Below, one piece after another: positions 6,054 to 13,064 of a DNA stretch of 13,079 nt. A program made the translations under genes and the position numbers. Below the pieces are notes generated by a model. It was not told the origin of the DNA. It saw only the letters and a list, made by a program, of their open reading frames with translations, and ran no database searches. Location of the stretch: contig JAVZJY010000036.1 of the NCBI GenBank assembly GCA_038872535.1, positions 1 through 13,079 on the forward strand. Reading direction: 5' to 3'. Origin of the DNA: JASEJA01 sp038872535. Lineage in GTDB: Archaea; Thermoproteota; Bathyarchaeia; Bathyarchaeales; Bathycorpusculaceae. Positions within the stretch are counted from its first letter, which is position 1; each line of letters starts with the position of its first letter.

Positions 6054-6923
6054 ATGGAACTGTCTGTTGACAAACCCCAAAACATCGTAAAACTATATGA
6101 TGAAAATTCAGGGATGTGGCGGTTCGTAAAAGCAGATACTGGACCGCCAAAATCCTTAGAAACTATTGAGAAGGCACTTTATAGGCTTGGATTATCGAAG
6201 AACGAGATAAAAGTTTACATTTATCTTGCAAGAACAAACGAACATAAAGCAAGTGAAATTTCTGAGGCACTGTCCCTTCATAGAACTGAAACTTACAGAA
6301 TTTTGCGTGACTTAGAGAAAAAGGGGTTAATCTCCTCAGTTTTTGAGAAACCTTTAAAATTTATTGCCACACCCTTCGAAAAGGCATTGGACATACTTAT
6401 TGAAACTAAAAAAATGAAAATAAGTCTTCTGGAAAAGAAAAAGGGAAACTTGGTTGACCTTTGGCTTTCTCTTCCAAAACCAGAAACAGAATGCGAAAGA
6501 AAAGAAGTATTCCAAGTGTTGGAAGGCGAAGAACAAATCAATTTGAAAGCGGATGAAATACTCAATAATGCTGAAAAGGAAGTTTTCGTCTTCACCTCTG
6601 AGCATGATATTGCAAACTTTTACCATTCAGGGCTTCTGGATAAACTTGAAACCATGTCAAAAGAAAACATAAACGTGCACTTATTGACCAATTATTCTCC
6701 AAAAAGCTGCTTTTTCATCGAGAAAGTGAAGGTGAAAAAGTCTAAGTACTCCCTTTCTAACTCTGAAGAACTGCCAACTTTTATACTCGTAGACGACCAA
6801 CTTCTTTTGCTTATCAGAAAGGACAACGGGAAAAAGAAGGTAGCCGCCTTATGGACAAACTACGAAGCTTTTGTAAAAGCCTTAAAAACTCTTTTCATCG
6901 AACTTTGGAACAACAACGCTTAA
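6054..6923 (+). CDS. TrmB-family transcriptional regulator
   Basis: A 289-residue DNA-binding regulator of the TrmB family, which in archaea controls sugar transport and metabolism genes. A winged helix-turn-helix spans about 36-105, with the typical opening LGLSKNEIKVYIYL (45-58) and recognition helix HRTETYRILRDLEKKGL (76-92). A charged helical linker (110-135) leads to the C-terminal effector domain (about 150-289), which opens with the usual FQVLEGEEQI and LKADEILNNAEKEVFVF. About 35 residues precede the wHTH, including the unusual YDENSGMWRF, so the N-terminus is longer than in minimal TrmB proteins. The ATG has a good SD (GAGGG, 5-nt spacing) and a clear TATA box. The stop overlaps that of the convergent flippase gene by 3 nt. 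Control of the neighbouring glycan genes is plausible but inferred from position. Confidence 0.9.
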   Translation: MELSVDKPQNIVKLYDENSGMWRFVKADTGPPKSLETIEKALYRLGLSKNEIKVYIYLARTNEHKASEISEALSLHRTETYRILRDLEKKGLISSVFEKPLKFIATPFEKALDILIETKKMKISLLEKKKGNLVDLWLSLPKPETECERKEVFQVLEGEEQINLKADEILNNAEKEVFVFTSEHDIANFYHSGLLDKLETMSKENINVHLLTNYSPKSCFFIEKVKVKKSKYSLSNSEELPTFILVDDQLLLLIRKDNGKKKVAALWTNYEAFVKALKTLFIELWNNNA

Positions 6924-8404
6924 CCTTTAATTTTAATCATCTGTAATATTCTTGAAACCAGAATTCTTGCTTCTCTATCAATAGCCGTTAACACTCCTAA
7001 GTAAAGTATTCCACCGATCGCTGTCACAACAAAAGTTAACATTATAGTTGTTGGGTGTGGAAGCAAAAACAGGGCTATCGCCATCAAAGCTGAAGCAAAA
7101 ATGTATTTTGCGATGTTCTGCCATGGAACTTTTATTCTAACAATTCTGCGGACAATGACGTATTGTATGAGAAACATGGCGAAACGAGCAGCAGAATTAA
7201 TGATGCTCACATAAAGTGCAGCTTGTAACGGGTCATTTTGAACGTATGTTGTCAGCGTATAAAATGTTGTTGGAATAGTTATGGCTGAATGAAGATAGGG
7301 CAAAGAAAATGCTAAGAAAAGGCGACTTTTTAACAATTCTTTGAATGAAATTTTCGCTTTTTCATCAACTTTTTCAAATCCAATAAGCACAGTACTGTAT
7401 ATTCCCGATATAGTCGCTACTAGCGCATCTATTGCGAGCACAACCAAAACTGGCGTGGCTACACTATAATCAGAACCTAGAATCGTTAAATAGGAATCCG
7501 AAAGCGTTATTGCGCCCGCAGCCATGGGTAAGGCAAACATTAAAACAATTTTCATTGCTGCGGTTACATGTTCATGTTTTCCTTCAGCAAGCAACTTCGG
7601 ATACAGTGCAAAAGCCAGATAGGAAGAGTAATTAATTATTGTCGCTATTATTGAGGCGGCGCCGTAATCACCTCGCGCTATATCTCCGCCATAAACAAAT
7701 AACATTATGAATATGAAGGATGCGATTTGGTTGCCGACAGCGTTATATATGTTTACGACGGAACCTTTCAGCCACTCTTTCAAGTAGTTCCACTGAAATT
7801 TCTGCTTTAAGTCATTTGACAACAGCCTAAAATAATAAATTGACTGGATAGTGTAAGCTAGTATAAGGCTGAGCATGGCTCCAAAAAGGGGGTCGTGAAG
7901 GTAAAGCCTATTTATTAAAATATAACCCAAAGAAACCTTGGACGACTCTCTTAAAAGCACTCCATATCCTATTACATGTGGTTTCTTCGCTTGAAGACAT
8001 TGTTCAAAGGCGTTTATGGCATAAATTTCCACTATTTGTGTAGTGGCTACAAAGTATAGGAAAAAGTGTTCTTCAACATTAAGCATAGAAACAATAAACG
8101 GAACCAATAGGGCGTACACAGAGGCAGCAATCAATGAAATGGTCAAGTTTGCAACAATTCCCGTTTTCACTGCACCCTCTTTTCCCCTCGCTGTAAACCT
8201 TAACGCCCAAAAAGGAAGCACTCCAGCCATCAATGTAAAATATGGTAATACATCCTTACTGACATTGGACCATACGCCATATTCAGCTGGAGTGGTTACA
8301 CGGGTTATCATGAGTTGGAAAAGAAAACCTGTCCCTACGCTGAGCAATTGAGCAGCAAATATGACGAAACCCGTGTATTCCAGTTTTATTTCATTTTTTG
8401 TCAA
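6920..8404 (-). CDS. Wzx-type polysaccharide flippase (MOP/RfbX family)
   Basis: A 494-residue membrane protein of the polysaccharide transporter branch of the MOP superfamily, which flips lipid-linked glycan units across the membrane. Hydrophobic segments run along the whole length (about 12-14 helices), starting with residues 13-35. The signature TPAEYGVWS (38-46) follows the first helix, as in Wzx/RfbX proteins. Length is typical. The start is TTG 8404: a TAA codon precedes it directly in frame, and AAAGGTGA (complement of 8409-8416) lies 4 nt upstream. It has its own candidate TATA box at 8453-8460 and a possible mini-ORF overlapping its start. It lies downstream of the nucleotide-sugar operon on the same strand, consistent with export of the glycan built there. 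Its stop overlaps the end of the TrmB gene. Confidence 0.92.
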   Translation of the reverse strand: MTKNEIKLEYTGFVIFAAQLLSVGTGFLFQLMITRVTTPAEYGVWSNVSKDVLPYFTLMAGVLPFWALRFTARGKEGAVKTGIVANLTISLIAASVYALLVPFIVSMLNVEEHFFLYFVATTQIVEIYAINAFEQCLQAKKPHVIGYGVLLRESSKVSLGYILINRLYLHDPLFGAMLSLILAYTIQSIYYFRLLSNDLKQKFQWNYLKEWLKGSVVNIYNAVGNQIASFIFIMLFVYGGDIARGDYGAASIIATIINYSSYLAFALYPKLLAEGKHEHVTAAMKIVLMFALPMAAGAITLSDSYLTILGSDYSVATPVLVVLAIDALVATISGIYSTVLIGFEKVDEKAKISFKELLKSRLFLAFSLPYLHSAITIPTTFYTLTTYVQNDPLQAALYVSIINSAARFAMFLIQYVIVRRIVRIKVPWQNIAKYIFASALMAIALFLLPHPTTIMLTFVVTAIGGILYLGVLTAIDREARILVSRILQMIKIKG

Positions 8405-8430
8405 TTATTCACCTTTATTTGCTGGTTCAT
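8401..8430 (-). other. Candidate 9-codon leader ORF overlapping the flippase start
   Basis: ATG at 8430 opens a frame of nine codons whose TGA overlaps the flippase TTG (TTGA). The ATG lies 22 nt after the candidate TATA box, so a transcript could begin at or near it. Translation would end exactly at the flippase start and also runs through its SD. Whether it is translated is unknown; its composition (Asn, Gln, Lys) shows nothing specific. Confidence 0.25.
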
Positions 8431-8452
8431 GGATACTATTTTTTGGTATTTA

Positions 8453-8460
8453 ATATTATA
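8453..8460 (-). promoter_or_regulatory. TATA-like box of the flippase gene
   Basis: TATAATAT on the - strand, within an AT-rich stretch upstream of the flippase. Initiation is expected near 8429, giving a leader of about 25 nt with the SD at 8409-8416. It suggests the flippase can be transcribed independently of the operon upstream. Confidence 0.42.
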
Positions 8461-8496
8461 TGAAAAGCAGATATTTCAAAACACTTCACATTCAAT

Positions 8497-8515
8497 AAAA
8501 ACTAGCAACTAAAAA
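8497..8515 (-). terminator. Possible T-tract terminator after the dehydrogenase gene
   Basis: On the - strand two T5 runs (complements of 8511-8515 and 8497-8501) follow the dehydrogenase stop by 19-38 nt and precede the flippase TATA box. Archaeal termination often needs only such U-rich tracts. There is no convincing hairpin. Confidence 0.35.
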
Positions 8516-8534
8516 GTGATGGTAATAGTATAGT

Positions 8535-9470
8535 TTATTCTATGTCCTCCATTGCGATTTGGTATGTTTGATAAATTGCCTTTGCCGCTTCTTCTATCCC
8601 CTTCTTTTCTTCGTTTGAAAGAATATCATACAAAGAAGGACCGATGGAATGTCCAAGCTTTAAAGGTGTTCCAACAAAAACTGGTTCAGGTATCCCCTCA
8701 AACTTCATGGGAGTTGCCACCGAAACTATTTCCCTTGTATTTTTTACTATAGCCCTAACAATGTCTCTGAAGGAAGCTGCTGGACCATATTCTGTGCCTC
8801 CAATATTGTCGACCACAAACTTTGATATAGCCTTCATGTAAGACTCTATCTCGTCTTTGCGCAAAATTTTGTTTTTTGACTTAGCATATCTCTCTACTGG
8901 GAGACCATCCACTTTTGTTGTCGTCCAAAGGATAACTGCAGCGTCTCCGTGTTCCCCTCCAACCCACCCCTGAACCTTGGACACTGGCGCTTCTAATGTT
9001 GCTGCCAATTTAGATCGAAATCTTAGAGATTCAAGGTTTGTTCCAGTGCTTATTACGAACTGAGCCTTTGAATATTTTTTACAAACCATCGCCATTGCAT
9101 CAACAGGATTCGTTATCACAATGTATTTTGCACTTGGGTTTCTTGAAGATGTAGCTTCGGCAATATGCTTCACTATTTTTGCGTTTTGCACTGCCAAGTC
9201 TCGCCTACTCATTTTGACTCCTGGAATTCTGGGTTCTCCAGCTGATATTAGAATAATGTCGGCTCCCGTAACTTCCTCGTCTTTTTCGCAAGCGTTTATT
9301 TCAACATCCAACCCTAAGCTTGCTGTGACATGCTTTAGCTCTTCAGCGAAGGCTGCGGCAAGTCCAGGTTTCGTATCACATACCGTTATGGTATCTGCGA
9401 GTTCTGCGCACATGATAGTATAGGCTGTGGGGCGTCCTACTCGGCCTGTTCCGATTTGGGCAATGTGCAA
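8535..9470 (-). CDS. mdh: Malate/lactate dehydrogenase family protein (probably malate)
   Basis: An NAD(P)-dependent 2-hydroxyacid dehydrogenase of 311 residues, the usual size. The Rossmann glycine motif is GTGRVG (7-12); Asp32 in TVCDTKPG ends the second strand and favours NAD over NADP. ITNPVDAM (119-126) and catalytic His174 in GGEHGDAA are present. Arg81 in AGEPRIPG occupies the position that selects malate/oxaloacetate. Two oddities: the substrate loop between Arg81 and Arg89 is two residues longer than in standard MDH, and the catalytic aspartate of the LDSxRFR motif is Glu147 (NLESLRFR). TTG 9470 is the start: an in-frame TAA lies just upstream, and AAGGTGA gives a good SD. It follows rfbD by 29 nt, so it may belong to the sugar operon although its reaction has no obvious part in that pathway. 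Confidence 0.88.
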   Translation of the reverse strand: MHIAQIGTGRVGRPTAYTIMCAELADTITVCDTKPGLAAAFAEELKHVTASLGLDVEINACEKDEEVTGADIILISAGEPRIPGVKMSRRDLAVQNAKIVKHIAEATSSRNPSAKYIVITNPVDAMAMVCKKYSKAQFVISTGTNLESLRFRSKLAATLEAPVSKVQGWVGGEHGDAAVILWTTTKVDGLPVERYAKSKNKILRKDEIESYMKAISKFVVDNIGGTEYGPAASFRDIVRAIVKNTREIVSVATPMKFEGIPEPVFVGTPLKLGHSIGPSLYDILSNEEKKGIEEAAKAIYQTYQIAMEDIE

Positions 9471-9499
9471 CTTGTTTTCACCTTACATGAAATAGTTAT

Positions 9500-10363
9500 T
9501 CACTTTGCGCTTATATGACCTTTCTCAACTAAGTAATCATAGAGGGCTTCTTTCCAATCTCTCATTTTTATGCCGTATTTTGGAAGCTTTATGCTTTTTA
9601 ATGGTGAAAATTGTGGTCTCTTAGCTTTCATTTGAAGTTGGTTCGTTTTGATAGGTGTTAAAGTTGGTTTTAGGCTTGTGATTTTGAATATTTCTTGGGC
9701 GAATTGGAACCATGTACAGTAGCCTTGATTTGTTGCATGGTATATCCCGAAAGGAAGCGGTGTCTCTATTATCTTTTTTATGGTTAAGGCTGCGTCTTTT
9801 GTGTATGTTGGGCTCATCCACATGTCGTCTACAACGCTTATGGTTTCATTCTTTTTGGCTTTGGTTATCATTGTTTCGATAAAGTTTCCGCCTTTGCCGC
9901 TGGCTCCAGCCACACCAAATAAGCTTGCAACTCTGATAATGTAATGTTTAGGGTTTTGTTTTGTGTAGAGTTCACCTGCCAGTTTCGAAATCCCATAAGT
10001 GTTGATTGGGTTTGGGATATCTTCTTCAGTGTATGGTTCGTTTTTGGAGCCGTCGAAGACATAGTCTGTGCTTATGAATATGGTTGTTGCTTCAATTTCT
10101 TTTGATAAGGTGGCTATGTTTTTTGCTCCTATGGCGTTTACTGTAAAGGTTTTTATTGGGTCTTCTTCGCATTGGTCGGTTTTGTGGAATGCAGCCGTAT
10201 TTATAATAACGTCTGGGCGATAATTCTTCAGGATTTGGCAAGAATTGTAATCAGTCACTTCTATCTCGTGGTGTGTTAAGCCTATCGTTTCATGTTCATG
10301 TTTTAACGTTTTCATGAGGTCTGTGCCAAGTTGTCCTGTTGAGCCTATGACAACTATTTTCAT
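9500..10363 (-). CDS. rfbD: RmlD-like dTDP-4-dehydrorhamnose reductase
   Basis: A short-chain dehydrogenase-type reductase of 287 residues, the usual RmlD size, that reduces a 4-keto-6-deoxy nucleotide sugar (classically the last step to dTDP-L-rhamnose). It has the nucleotide-binding GSTGQLG (7-13), NTAAFHKTDQCE (55-66), STDYVFDG (98-105) and an intact YxxxK pair, Tyr123 and Lys127 in YGISK. MSPTYTKDAA (183-192) and the KRPQFSPL substrate region (248-255) are also typical. Its ATG overlaps the upstream SDR stop by 4 nt (ATGA), and the SD AAAGGAG lies inside the end of that gene, 7 nt before the ATG. This is the third reductase/isomerase gene of the operon. The family call is firm; the exact 4-keto sugar is less certain given the unusual neighbours. 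Confidence 0.92.
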   Translation of the reverse strand: MKIVVIGSTGQLGTDLMKTLKHEHETIGLTHHEIEVTDYNSCQILKNYRPDVIINTAAFHKTDQCEEDPIKTFTVNAIGAKNIATLSKEIEATTIFISTDYVFDGSKNEPYTEEDIPNPINTYGISKLAGELYTKQNPKHYIIRVASLFGVAGASGKGGNFIETMITKAKKNETISVVDDMWMSPTYTKDAALTIKKIIETPLPFGIYHATNQGYCTWFQFAQEIFKITSLKPTLTPIKTNQLQMKAKRPQFSPLKSIKLPKYGIKMRDWKEALYDYLVEKGHISAK

Positions 10364-11376
10364 AAGATTGCTCCTTTAATCTCGATGTTCTTTATGAATG
10401 CATGAGTTTCGAGTAAATGCTTGTACCATTTGACCGTTATTGTTCTTGGATCGTCAGCGTTTAATTTTCCTTCTTTTAGGGCGTCGAAAACTTCTTTTGC
10501 TCCATGTTTCGGTGTGTATTGAGGCTTGAAGTTTAATGTTTCCTTTATTTTGTTGAAGTTCACTCTGTAGCTTCTGGTGTCTGGTGAACCGTACCATTCA
10601 TAATTAAATGGCAAGTTAATGGATTCCGCCACCAGTTTTGCTAAGTCAAAGATTTGGACGTTTTGTTCGTTACTGCCTACATTAAAAATTTGGTTGTTGA
10701 CAAGGTCTCTGTCTGCTTCCAAAACGGTGATGAAGGCGTTTGATGTGTCTTTTACATGAATGAAGGGGCGCCATTGTTTTCCATCTCTCATTATTGGTAT
10801 TTTACCATTTTTGAAGAAGCCAAGAACCATTCCGTTTATCGCCAAATCAAACCTCATTCTTGGAGAAAAACCATAAACTGTGGCTTGTCTTAGGGCTGTT
10901 ACTGTAAAAGAATTGCTTGCTAATGGTAGGATTTCCTTTTCTGCGAGTGCGTTAGCCTTTGCATATGTTGTTAGCGGATTAAGCTTAGATTCCTCTGTTA
11001 GGATGCCTTCTTGGAACCCGTAAACGCTGCATGTGCTGGCTAAAACATATCTGGCTACTCCATATTTTTTCGAAAGCTTGGCTACTCGCACTCTTCCCTT
11101 ATAGTTTATTTCCAAAGTTTTTTGGGGGTCAAGTTCTCCGCTTGGGTCGTTTGAAAGAGAAGCCAAATCAAACACTGCGTCTATGCCCTTTAGGATTTCA
11201 GGCTTAAACCATCTAACGTCATCTTTGATTAATTTTATTTTATCAATTATGTCTTTTATCGGGTCTGTTCCGAAAAAGAGTCTATCTAAACACGTTACAT
11301 CGTAGCCTTTCTCAAGTAGAAGTCGAGAAAGAATAGAACCAATGTAACCTGCTCCGCCAGTTACTAACACTTTCAA
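10360..11376 (-). CDS. Extended SDR: NAD-dependent nucleotide-sugar epimerase/dehydratase
   Basis: A 338-residue extended short-chain dehydrogenase acting on a nucleotide sugar. The NAD motif GGAGYIG is at 7-13, Asp31 ends strand 2, and LASLSNDPSGELDP (71-84), STCSVYG (114-120), LRQATVYGFSPRMRF (162-176) and WRPFIHVKD (202-210) identify the family. The YxxxK motif is altered: Tyr138 is followed four residues later by Asn142 (TTYAKANALAE), so the usual catalytic lysine is missing; Lys140 is two residues away. It is not RmlB, because the Asp-Glu pair of that enzyme's TDEVYG motif is replaced by Cys-Ser. The start is TTG 11376 with AGGAG 10 nt upstream, overlapping the stop of the cupin gene; the gap is 13 nt. 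The product could be an epimerised or 4-keto sugar, and this cannot be settled from the sequence. Confidence 0.88.
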   Translation of the reverse strand: MKVLVTGGAGYIGSILSRLLLEKGYDVTCLDRLFFGTDPIKDIIDKIKLIKDDVRWFKPEILKGIDAVFDLASLSNDPSGELDPQKTLEINYKGRVRVAKLSKKYGVARYVLASTCSVYGFQEGILTEESKLNPLTTYAKANALAEKEILPLASNSFTVTALRQATVYGFSPRMRFDLAINGMVLGFFKNGKIPIMRDGKQWRPFIHVKDTSNAFITVLEADRDLVNNQIFNVGSNEQNVQIFDLAKLVAESINLPFNYEWYGSPDTRSYRVNFNKIKETLNFKPQYTPKHGAKEVFDALKEGKLNADDPRTITVKWYKHLLETHAFIKNIEIKGAIL

Positions 11377-11389
11377 TGCGCACTTTCTC

Positions 11390-11905
11390 CTACTTGTGTG
11401 GCGGTTGGAACCAATCCCATGGTTTGCCTACTCTTGGGTCGTCTTTTTTGCCGTTTATCTCTGTTGGAATTATTTTTGTGTCGTTCCATGGTCTGCGTTT
11501 TTCATCTGGGTTCTTGTAATCGTAAAGTTTTGTTACAAAATAAACCGTTAATGATGGCGTATCGCTGACAGTTTTGGTTCCATGCAAATATTTTCCAGGT
11601 ATCCGTACTATTGACGGTTTTTCCTCACTAGCTATGATTTCAACCATTCGTCCGGTTTCCTCTTCGTAAGCGCAGATTTTCATGGCTCCTTTTAAAACGA
11701 GGAAATAATCTACTTGTCCTCTTTCGTGTTTGTGCCATGCTCTGACAATGTTGGGATAGCTATAGCTCATGTTTGCTTGTGTTATCCATTCTTCTTCTAT
11801 TAGGTCTTTCCAGTCTTGTCTTAGGGCTTCTGCGAAGAAGCCTCTTTCGTCTGGTATTATGTTTATTTCTTGAACTTTTACTCCTTTTAGCGGATATTCC
11901 TTCAT
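11390..11905 (-). CDS. rfbC: RmlC-like cupin (dTDP-4-dehydrorhamnose 3,5-epimerase family)
   Basis: A 171-residue cupin of the RmlC family, slightly shorter than typical RmlC (about 180-200). DERGFFAE (19-26), QANMSYS (43-49) and RAWHKHERGQVDYF (55-68) match the RmlC core, and His58 corresponds to the catalytic base of RGLHYQ. The lysine that normally follows the conserved Gln (Q-x-K) aligns with Asp66, and the tyrosine region survives as LYDYKNPDE (127-135). This places it in a divergent branch that may epimerise at one carbon only or act on another sugar. Its ATG overlaps the rfbA-like stop by 4 nt (ATGA) and has a good SD (GAGGT, 6-nt spacing). Family membership is firm; the precise reaction is not. 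Confidence 0.87.
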   Translation of the reverse strand: MKEYPLKGVKVQEINIIPDERGFFAEALRQDWKDLIEEEWITQANMSYSYPNIVRAWHKHERGQVDYFLVLKGAMKICAYEEETGRMVEIIASEEKPSIVRIPGKYLHGTKTVSDTPSLTVYFVTKLYDYKNPDEKRRPWNDTKIIPTEINGKKDDPRVGKPWDWFQPPHK

Positions 11906-12960
11906 ATTTCTACCTCTGAGTAGTCTCCTATGTTGAGTTTTAGGGTTTTGTGTTTTTGGTTTTTTATAATTTTGGTGTTTCTTCCTATCAAGCTTTCTTC
12001 TAGTCTTTCAACGCCATTTATTGAGGTGTTTTCTAGTATTACGCTGTATTCGATGTTGCTTTCTGTTATTTTTGTGTTGTTTCCTATGCTTGTGTATGGT
12101 CCTATGAAGGAGTTTTCTACTAGACAGTTTTCGCCTATTATGACGGGTCCTCTTATTGTGCTGTTTATTATTTTTGCGCCTTTTTGTATTGTGACTCTTC
12201 CTTCAACTTTGCTTTCGATTGTTTCTCCTTTTATTTCTTGTTTTATGTATTCGTCTAGGATTTTGGCGTTTGCGTATAATATGTCATCTTTTTTGCCTGT
12301 ATCTAGCCACCATGTGTCGAGTTTTTCTGCTTTCACTTTGTAGCCTTGGTTTATCATTTCTTGTATGGCGTCTGTTATTTCAAGTTCTCCTCGCCAAGAA
12401 GGTTTTATGCGGTCTATGGCTTTGTGGATTTTGTTTGAAAATATGTATACGCCTACTAGGGCTAAATTGCTAGGTGGGGTCTTCGGTTTTTCAATGAGTT
12501 TTATGATATTGTCTTTTTTGTCTAGCACTGCGATGCCGAATCTTGTTGGGTCTTCAACTTCTTTTAGTAGGATTAGGGCGTCTAGGTTTTCGTTTTCAAA
12601 TTTTTGTATTAGCGTGTTGAAGCCTTTTCCTATTAGATTGTCGCCTAAGCACATTATGAAACCTTCTTTGCCGAGAAAATTCTGCGCCGTTTTTACCGCA
12701 TGTGCTAAACCCAGCGGTTCTTGGGGTATGTAGGTTACTTTAATGTTCCATGCCGCTCCATCTTTTACGTAGTTTTTGACGTCTTGCCCGGTTTCTGGGG
12801 CTATTATTACGCCTACGTCTTTAATGCCTGTTTTGGCTACATGGTCTAAAACGTAGCCTAAGATTGGCTTGTTAGCCACTGGAATAAGCTGTTTAGCAGT
12901 GGTGAAAGTTAGGGGTCTGAGTCTGGTGCCTTTGCCACCGCTTAGAACTAAAGCCTTCAT
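11902..12960 (-). CDS. rfbA: Glucose-1-phosphate thymidylyltransferase, long (StrD/RmlA-long) form
   Basis: A sugar-phosphate nucleotidylyltransferase of 352 residues that makes dTDP-glucose (or a similar NDP-sugar), the first step of the pathway. The N-terminal catalytic domain (1-240) has SGGKGTRLRPLT (7-18), Lys23 and PVANKP (27-32), the metal-binding Asp107 in CLGDN, the sugar-binding VEDPTRFG (135-142), EKP (157-159) and Asp220 in WWLDTG. Residues 245-345 form a left-handed beta-helix of I-G-x-N type repeats (for example IGENC, IGNNT, IGRNT), which marks the long form of about 355 residues rather than the 290-residue RmlA. It is the first gene of the operon. Its ATG has no SD, but a TATA box ends 25 nt upstream, so the mRNA is probably leaderless. 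The nucleotide (dTTP or UTP) cannot be proven from sequence. Confidence 0.93.
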   Translation of the reverse strand: MKALVLSGGKGTRLRPLTFTTAKQLIPVANKPILGYVLDHVAKTGIKDVGVIIAPETGQDVKNYVKDGAAWNIKVTYIPQEPLGLAHAVKTAQNFLGKEGFIMCLGDNLIGKGFNTLIQKFENENLDALILLKEVEDPTRFGIAVLDKKDNIIKLIEKPKTPPSNLALVGVYIFSNKIHKAIDRIKPSWRGELEITDAIQEMINQGYKVKAEKLDTWWLDTGKKDDILYANAKILDEYIKQEIKGETIESKVEGRVTIQKGAKIINSTIRGPVIIGENCLVENSFIGPYTSIGNNTKITESNIEYSVILENTSINGVERLEESLIGRNTKIIKNQKHKTLKLNIGDYSEVEI

Positions 12961-12985
12961 AAAATAAGTTAATGCTGAACTTGTT

Positions 12986-12993
12986 TATTATAA
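12986..12993 (-). promoter_or_regulatory. TATA box of the nucleotide-sugar operon (leaderless start)
   Basis: TTATAATA on the - strand is preceded by the purine-rich AGAAAG, a plausible BRE. It ends 25 nt before the ATG at 12960. In archaea this spacing places initiation within a few bases of the ATG, so the first cistron would be translated from a leaderless mRNA, consistent with no SD before it and clear SDs before the internal genes. Confidence 0.6.
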
Positions 12994-13064
12994 CTTTCTG
13001 GTTTGCATGGAGTTTTTTATTTAGTTTTTAATCGAAGTTTAACTTTCATTTTTGTTCTGCTTAT

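Noticed and set aside
8043..8351. 102-codon open frame on the + strand inside the flippase gene
   Set aside because: Antisense shadow of a clear membrane transporter; no ribosome site or recognisable domain.
9483..9488. ATG-TAA start-stop element upstream of the dehydrogenase
   Set aside because: A single occurrence in a 29-nt gap is easily chance, and the SD AAGGTGA that overlaps its end serves the TTG start.
10360..11376. The SDR as the missing RmlB dTDP-glucose 4,6-dehydratase
   Set aside because: RmlB needs the Asp-Glu of TDEVYG and an intact YxxxK; here the first is STCSVYG and the second ends in Asn.
11930..12343. 137-codon open frame on the + strand opposite rfbA
   Set aside because: Its composition is the hydrophobic Phe/Leu/Ser-rich product expected from reading the antisense of a Lys/Glu-rich gene; there is no SD or family signature, and the rfbA gene is unmistakable.
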